Source: CALBZG01 sp964486295 (lineage in GTDB: Bacteria > Bacillota > Clostridia > Peptostreptococcales > Anaerovoracaceae). From it: 64,000 nucleotides of DNA. Location of the stretch: positions 124,001 through 188,000 of the forward strand of contig CAZAMF010000003.1 of assembly GCA_964486295.1 (NCBI GenBank), written 5' to 3'. The position numbers and the translations under genes were made by a program. The notes beneath the pieces are model-generated. The model worked only from the letters and a program-made list of their open reading frames with translations. It was not told the DNA's origin and ran no database searches. Below, in pieces: positions 59,684-64,000 of this stretch; the first letter of the stretch is position 1, and each line of letters opens with the position of its first letter.

Positions 59684-61507
59684 ATGGAAAGAATTTCCGA
59701 CGAAGAATACAGGGCACTGAAAGCGAAAGACATGGCTAAGGCGGAAGCGTTCGCCCGACAAATCCGTGAGAGCAAGGATCCGATGGTCAGATATAAAGAC
59801 TCCAGACCGATCACGGACCTTAAACATATGATAGAAACCAGTTCAAAAATATACGCTGATAATGCCGCATTTTACATCAAACGGGATAAAAACAGCCCAT
59901 ATATTCCAATCTCATATAAGCAGACGATGAAGGATGTCAACGGATTGGGAACGGCGCTGATCGTGGGGAACCTCAAAGATAAAAGGATCGGTATCATCGG
60001 CGAAAACAGTTATATGTGGGCGACGACCTATCTGGCGTCTGTCGGCGGTGTGGGTGTTGTGGTTCCACTGGACAAGGAACTTTCTGCCAATGAATTGAAA
60101 GGACTGGTCAAAGAAGCCGAACTGAGCTGCGTTGCATTCGATAAAAAGTTTGAGGCACTGTTCAAGGAAATCAAAGCCGACCCAGAGAACGATCTTGAAG
60201 TGCTGATCGGACTGGAGGCCCAGGAAAGCGACGGCGAAGTTTTTGCCTGGAGAGATCTGGTATATAAAGGGAGCAGGTTGGTGGACGAAGGCAACAGATT
60301 ATTCCTAGATGCGCAGATCAACAGCCAGGAAATGAGTGTTCTGCTCTTTACATCCGGAACCACCGGTGTAAGCAAAGCGGTCATGCTCTCCCATGAGAAC
60401 ATCTGCGTCGATCTGATGTCCCTCCCGACATTGCTCGAAGTGAGATCGGACGACATATTCTTCTCCATGCTGCCGGTCCATCATACTTATGAATGCACCG
60501 GCGGGTTTCTGATGCCGCTGTATAAAGGAGCCGCTATCGCATATTGCGAAGGCCTGAAATATATTGTCAAAAATCTTTCGGAGGCCAGACCGACGATGTT
60601 CCTGACCGTGCCACTGGTCATTGAGAACATGCACAAAAAGATCTGGCAGAATGCTAAAAAAAGCGGGAAAGCGAAAACACTCCGCAAAATGATGGACCTG
60701 AACAGAAAAACCAAGAAAATCGGTCTGGATATGTCTGGCCTCTACAACAAGCAGATCATGGCGTTGTTTGGCGGAAGACTCCGGATGCTGATTTCCGGAG
60801 GAGCTGCAATCGCCCCCGAAATTCTTGAAGATATCAATGACTGGGGAGTGACTGCCCTTCAGGGGTACGGACTCACCGAGTGTGCTCCGATGGCAGCGCT
60901 CAATCCGGATAAAAATCCGAAGAGCGATTCTCTGGGATATATTCCTCCGGGGATGGAATTTAAAGTCCATGAACCGGATCCTGAAACGGGAATCGGCGAA
61001 TTGTGCATCAGAGGCGGCAATGTAATGCTTGGGTACTATAATAATCCGGAGGCCACTGCGAATGTGATCCGTGACGGATGGTTCCACACCGGCGATCTGG
61101 GTTATGTTGACATGGACGGATACGTCCATCTGACAGGAAGAAAGAAAAACGTAATCATTACTGCAAACGGAAAGAACGTATTTCCTGAAGAGCTTGAATA
61201 TTTGCTTTCACAAAGCCCGATGGTACTGGAGTCCATGGTATGGGGCCTCAATGAAGCCGGACAGGACACATCCATCATTGCCACGGTGAAGCTGGACGAA
61301 GAAGAACTGGGCGAAATACTGGAAGGCAAACCAATGTCAGCAGTCCCGGATGAAGTGCTGCTTAAGCTGCTCTGGACTGAAGTGGATAAAATCAATGCAG
61401 ATCTTCCAGTATGGAAGAAAATCAAGAAAATCAATATCAAACGGGATGAATTCGACAAGACCACCGGGAAGAAAATAAAGCGTTTTGTGGATTCAAACAA
61501 GTTTTGA
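59684..61507 (+). CDS. AMP-forming acyl-CoA ligase (long-chain type), second of a tandem pair
   Basis: This 607-residue paralogue of the preceding gene has P-loop LLFTSGTTGVSKAVMLSHEN, QGYGLTECAP, HTGDLGYVDMDGYVHLTGRKKN and TTGKKIKR. Its N-terminus is longer by about 30 residues (ISDEEYRALKAKDMAKAEAF). It starts at ATG 59684 after AAGGAGGTC. Tandem duplication followed by divergence of the binding pocket suggests two different acids. The racemase-family gene follows 20 bases later and is probably in the same operon. Confidence 0.88.
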   Translation: MERISDEEYRALKAKDMAKAEAFARQIRESKDPMVRYKDSRPITDLKHMIETSSKIYADNAAFYIKRDKNSPYIPISYKQTMKDVNGLGTALIVGNLKDKRIGIIGENSYMWATTYLASVGGVGVVVPLDKELSANELKGLVKEAELSCVAFDKKFEALFKEIKADPENDLEVLIGLEAQESDGEVFAWRDLVYKGSRLVDEGNRLFLDAQINSQEMSVLLFTSGTTGVSKAVMLSHENICVDLMSLPTLLEVRSDDIFFSMLPVHHTYECTGGFLMPLYKGAAIAYCEGLKYIVKNLSEARPTMFLTVPLVIENMHKKIWQNAKKSGKAKTLRKMMDLNRKTKKIGLDMSGLYNKQIMALFGGRLRMLISGGAAIAPEILEDINDWGVTALQGYGLTECAPMAALNPDKNPKSDSLGYIPPGMEFKVHEPDPETGIGELCIRGGNVMLGYYNNPEATANVIRDGWFHTGDLGYVDMDGYVHLTGRKKNVIITANGKNVFPEELEYLLSQSPMVLESMVWGLNEAGQDTSIIATVKLDEEELGEILEGKPMSAVPDEVLLKLLWTEVDKINADLPVWKKIKKINIKRDEFDKTTGKKIKRFVDSNKF

Positions 61508-61527
61508 TGAACAATCGGGAGGAATAA

Positions 61528-62616
61528 ATGAGCAAGTACCCCCAGGTAGAGGTGAACCTGACCAAGTTAAGGCATAATATCGAAGAAATAGTGAAAAGAA
61601 GCGGGGATCTCGGAATTGAAATAGCCGGAGTCATCAAAGGATTTTCGGGCATTCCGGAAGTCAGTATGCAATTTGAAAAAGCCGGCTGTTCCTTATTGGC
61701 CTCTTCGAGACTGGAACAACTGAGAGCCGCCCGTGAAGCCGGATGCCGGCTTCCGTTCCTGCTCATCAGGATCCCGATGCTTTCTGAAGCGGAGGAAACG
61801 GTAGCGCTGACAGATATCAGCCTGAACAGCGAGCCTGTGGTGCTGGAGGCGCTGAACAGGGCAGCCGGGAAACAGGCGAAGACACACGGCGTCATTCTGA
61901 TGGCGGATCTTGGAGACCTTAGGGAGGGCTTCTGGGATAAGGAAGAAATGATCCGCACAGCGGTACAGGTCGAAAAGGAAATGAAAAACCTGACGCTGGA
62001 AGGGATTGGCACAAATCTCGGATGCTATGGTTCTGTCGAGGCCACTCCGGAAAAATTACAGGAGCTTGTGGACCTGGCGGATGCCATTGGGGAGAAGATC
62101 GGCAGGAAGCTAAGGTTTGTGTCGGGCGGTGCGACAACGTCGCTGCCAAGAATAATCGAAGGGAATATGCCTGATGGGATCAATATGCTCAGGGTCGGTG
62201 AAGGGATCATTCTGGCTAAAGATCTCAGGGACCTTTGGGGTTATGACATGAGCTATATGTATCAGGACGCATTCACCTTGAAGGCCGAAGTCATAGAAGT
62301 AAAAGATAAACCGAGCTATCCTCAGGGCAAAATCATGTTCGACGCTTTCGGGAATACACCCGAGTATGTTGATAGAGGCGTCAGGAGACGAGCGTTGCTT
62401 GCCATCGGAAAAGTCGACTATGCTTTCCCGGAAAGCATTTTTCCAAGAATGAAGGGTGTGGAAGTATTGGGTGCGTCCAGCGATCATACGATTTTGGACA
62501 TAGAAGAAGCCGAGAGTGAAATAAAAGTCGGGGATGTGCTGGAATTCGATTTGTGTTATGCAACAATCGTTTTTGTTACGAATGCCCAAAGCGTCCAAAT
62601 TGTATGTGTGGAATAG
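61528..62616 (+). CDS. Alanine/ornithine racemase-family PLP enzyme
   Basis: This 362-residue fold-type III PLP enzyme has the N-terminal PLP lysine in AGVIKGFSG, LLIRIPMLSE, GIGTNLGCYGS and RFVSGGATTSLP. It resembles the ornithine racemase of amino-acid-fermenting clostridia in length and layout. It would make D-ornithine or another D-amino acid, possibly D-lysine, a substrate of the lysine 5,6-aminomutase at the start of the window. Substrate is inferred only. It starts at ATG 61528 after GGGAGGAA and is the last gene before the greA promoter. Confidence 0.8.
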   Translation: MSKYPQVEVNLTKLRHNIEEIVKRSGDLGIEIAGVIKGFSGIPEVSMQFEKAGCSLLASSRLEQLRAAREAGCRLPFLLIRIPMLSEAEETVALTDISLNSEPVVLEALNRAAGKQAKTHGVILMADLGDLREGFWDKEEMIRTAVQVEKEMKNLTLEGIGTNLGCYGSVEATPEKLQELVDLADAIGEKIGRKLRFVSGGATTSLPRIIEGNMPDGINMLRVGEGIILAKDLRDLWGYDMSYMYQDAFTLKAEVIEVKDKPSYPQGKIMFDAFGNTPEYVDRGVRRRALLAIGKVDYAFPESIFPRMKGVEVLGASSDHTILDIEEAESEIKVGDVLEFDLCYATIVFVTNAQSVQIVCVE

Positions 62617-62661
62617 TTTGACCATACGGGCTTTAAAAAGGCCGTGTAAAGGGCATTTTCG

Positions 62662-62690
62662 TTGACAAATGAATGTTTTTACATTATAAT
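62662..62690 (+). promoter_or_regulatory. Consensus promoter of greA-lysS
   Basis: Perfect TTGACA (62662-62667) and TATAAT (62685-62690) are 17 bases apart, 51 bases before the greA start. Confidence 0.9.
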
Positions 62691-62740
62691 ATCACGATGT
62701 TACATACGTAAACGACTGAACAGTCGAAAGGAGATTATAC

Positions 62741-63289
62741 ATGGCGGAAGAAATACTACTAACCAGAGAGGGTTATGAGAAAGTCGTAGCAGAGCATGAC
62801 GAACTGGTATCGGTAAAACGGCAGGAAGTGGCCGAAAGAATAAAGGAAGCGATTTCTTACGGAGACATTTCAGAAAATGCCGAATACGATTCGGCCAAAA
62901 ATGAGCAGGCAGAATTGGAAGAACGTATTCTCAAACTGGAAAACATGATCCGTCTGGCAAAAATTATAGATGAGGAAGATATTTCAGACGAAAAAGTCAA
63001 CTTTGGACTGAAGGTTCGGGTTAAAGATCAAAAGACAAAAGAAGTCAGCGAGTTTGTTATTGTCGGCGCCACTGAGGCGGATCCTTTCGAAGGAAAAATT
63101 TCAAACGAATCACCCATCGGAAAGGCTCTTCTCGGACGTAAAAAAGGCGACATTGCTGAAGTTTCGGTTCCTGACGGTATTGTAAAATTTAAGATCATGG
63201 ACATCAGCAAGGCTGATGAAAACCATAAAGACAATAAGGCGGATGACCAGAAAGGCCTCAAAAAGAACGGCGTTAAAACTGCGAAATAA
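62741..63289 (+). CDS. greA: Transcription elongation factor GreA
   Basis: This 182-residue GreA rescues backtracked RNA polymerase. It has the N-terminal coiled coil with the acidic tip (SYGDISENAEYDSAKNEQ) and the C-terminal FKBP-like domain (VGATEADPFEGKISNESP, LLGRKKGDIAEV). The protein is about 20 residues longer than usual because of a charged Lys/Asp/Asn tail (DENHKDNKADDQKG…). It starts at ATG 62741 after AAAGGAG. lysS follows after 75 bases, a pair common in Firmicutes. Confidence 0.96.
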   Translation: MAEEILLTREGYEKVVAEHDELVSVKRQEVAERIKEAISYGDISENAEYDSAKNEQAELEERILKLENMIRLAKIIDEEDISDEKVNFGLKVRVKDQKTKEVSEFVIVGATEADPFEGKISNESPIGKALLGRKKGDIAEVSVPDGIVKFKIMDISKADENHKDNKADDQKGLKKNGVKTAK

Positions 63290-63364
63290 AATAGACTGCA
63301 GGATGCCAGCCCGGAAAAAGTTTGTGTCAAAGTAAAAAGAACAAAAATTAGATGAGGTGGAATA

Positions 63365-64000
63365 ATGTCTACAGAAATAAAGAATCAAGACGAAGTCATC
63401 GGCGCTGCTGAAGAGGAAATCGAAACCTCTGAGGAAAGCTTGAATGAACAAAGACGCATCAGAAGAGAAAAACTGAAGAAGCTCCAGGATATGGGCAGAA
63501 ATCCTTTTCTGGTAGAAACCTGGAATGTGGATAGTCACAGCTTGGAAATCAAAGAAAAATTTGATGAAATGGAAGGCAAGCATGTCAGCATTGCCGGGCG
63601 TATCATGGCCAACCGCCATATGGGAAAAGCTTCCTTTATTGATATCCAGGACAAGAGCGGACGGATACAATGCTATATCCGTCAGGACGGCATCGGCCCG
63701 GATGAGTACGAAATATTTCTCACCTACGATATAGGTGATATTGTCGGCATAGAGGGAGAAGTGTTCAAGACAAAACACGGCGAGGTATCAGTCAAGACAT
63801 CCAGACTCGTGCTTCTTTCAAAATCCCTGCAGGTGCTGCCGAATAAGTTTAAAGGCCTGAAGGATCAGGACATCCGTTACAGACAGAGATATGTCGACCT
63901 GGTCATGAATCAGGATGTCAGGGATGTTTTCTACATGCGCTCTAAAATCGTGCATGAAATCAAGAGAGTGCTGGAGGAGGATTATCATTTCCTGGAAGTT
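63365..64000 (+). CDS. lysS: Lysyl-tRNA synthetase, class II (N-terminal part; runs off the window)
   Basis: ATG 63365 after GATGAGGTGG opens a frame that continues without a stop to the window end (212 codons). It has the class II LysRS N-terminal OB-fold anticodon-binding domain (HVSIAGRIMANRHMGKASFI, LTYDIGDIVGIEGEVFKT) and the start of the catalytic domain with motif 1 (KGLKDQDIRYRQRYVDL). The acidic first 25 residues (DEVIGAAEEEIETSEES) are a species-specific extension. The catalytic motifs 2 and 3 lie beyond the window. Confidence 0.95.
   Translation, partial: MSTEIKNQDEVIGAAEEEIETSEESLNEQRRIRREKLKKLQDMGRNPFLVETWNVDSHSLEIKEKFDEMEGKHVSIAGRIMANRHMGKASFIDIQDKSGRIQCYIRQDGIGPDEYEIFLTYDIGDIVGIEGEVFKTKHGEVSVKTSRLVLLSKSLQVLPNKFKGLKDQDIRYRQRYVDLVMNQDVRDVFYMRSKIVHEIKRVLEEDYHFLEV

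Noticed and set aside
1..64000. CRISPR arrays, prophage or integrative elements
   Set aside because: No regularly spaced direct repeats, cas genes, integrase, transposase or phage structural genes were found on either strand.

Overview
The window is moderate-GC chromosomal DNA that reads as an anaerobic, amino-acid-fermenting member of the Clostridia (Bacillota). The evidence is the lysine fermentation genes (kamA end, kamB, kamC, kamD, kamE) beside an acetoacetate/butyrate-type CoA-transferase, a trimeric [FeFe] hydrogenase, a tungsten-type aldehyde oxidoreductase operon, and Firmicute-style RNA regulation (S-box/SAM-I riboswitch, T-box, Moco-type riboswitch, many intrinsic terminators). No phage, transposase gene, plasmid gene or CRISPR array is visible. 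Relatedness to Anaerovoracaceae-type lysine and amino-acid fermenters is an inference only.

Layout. 1-6555: end of kamA, then kamBCDE and the two CoA-transferase subunits, closed by a terminator; this is part of the lysine to acetate plus butyrate route (kdd, kce and kal are not in the window). 6648-10301: an ABC-2 exporter (ATPase, permease, HlyD-type protein) and an EamA transporter. 10340-17066: endonuclease IV and a MalK/MsmK-type ATPase on the minus strand, divergent from malQ and a carbohydrate ABC importer (lipoprotein and two permeases). 17063-23178: an AlaX-type tRNA editing protein, a 480-bp gap holding a cluster of DnaA boxes, an AraC regulator with an unusual C-terminus, a saccharopine-dehydrogenase-like enzyme, a serine hydrolase and a small membrane protein. 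23365-31548: a 1,624-residue multidomain protein (HD, helical repeats, NadD-like nucleotidyltransferase, probable GNAT, PRTase-like), then an LDH-like dehydrogenase, a flavoprotein and an aldo/keto reductase with ferredoxin-type clusters. 31558-42143: housekeeping genes including SAM-riboswitch-controlled metK, aspartate kinase, secA and frameshift-controlled prfB.

42295-46434: NuoE/NuoF/hydrogenase subunits of a HydABC-type [FeFe] hydrogenase (minus strand). 46881: tRNA-Thr(CGT). 46970-49745: an MFS transporter and an MBL-fold/rhodanese protein with a repeat-rich gap between them. 49775-55750: a promoter, Moco-type riboswitch and terminator leading into a polyferredoxin, an AOR-family tungsten enzyme, a MoaD-like carrier and NuoE-, NuoF- and NuoG-N-like subunits. 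This looks like an electron-bifurcating aldehyde oxidoreductase sharing its diaphorase module with the nearby hydrogenase. 55866-62616: a T-box, a sodium:solute symporter, two tandem AMP-forming acyl-CoA ligases and an alanine/ornithine-racemase-family enzyme. 62662-64000: a consensus promoter, greA and the start of lysS, which runs off the window.

Together the genes describe a redox economy built on ferredoxin and NAD(H). Lysine fermentation and aldehyde oxidation feed reductant, the hydrogenase can vent it as H2, and CoA-transferase and ligases handle acyl-CoA. The most unusual items are the 1,624-residue protein, the riboswitch-controlled tungsten oxidoreductase operon, the DnaA-box cluster away from dnaA, and the back-to-back overlapping promoters at metK.
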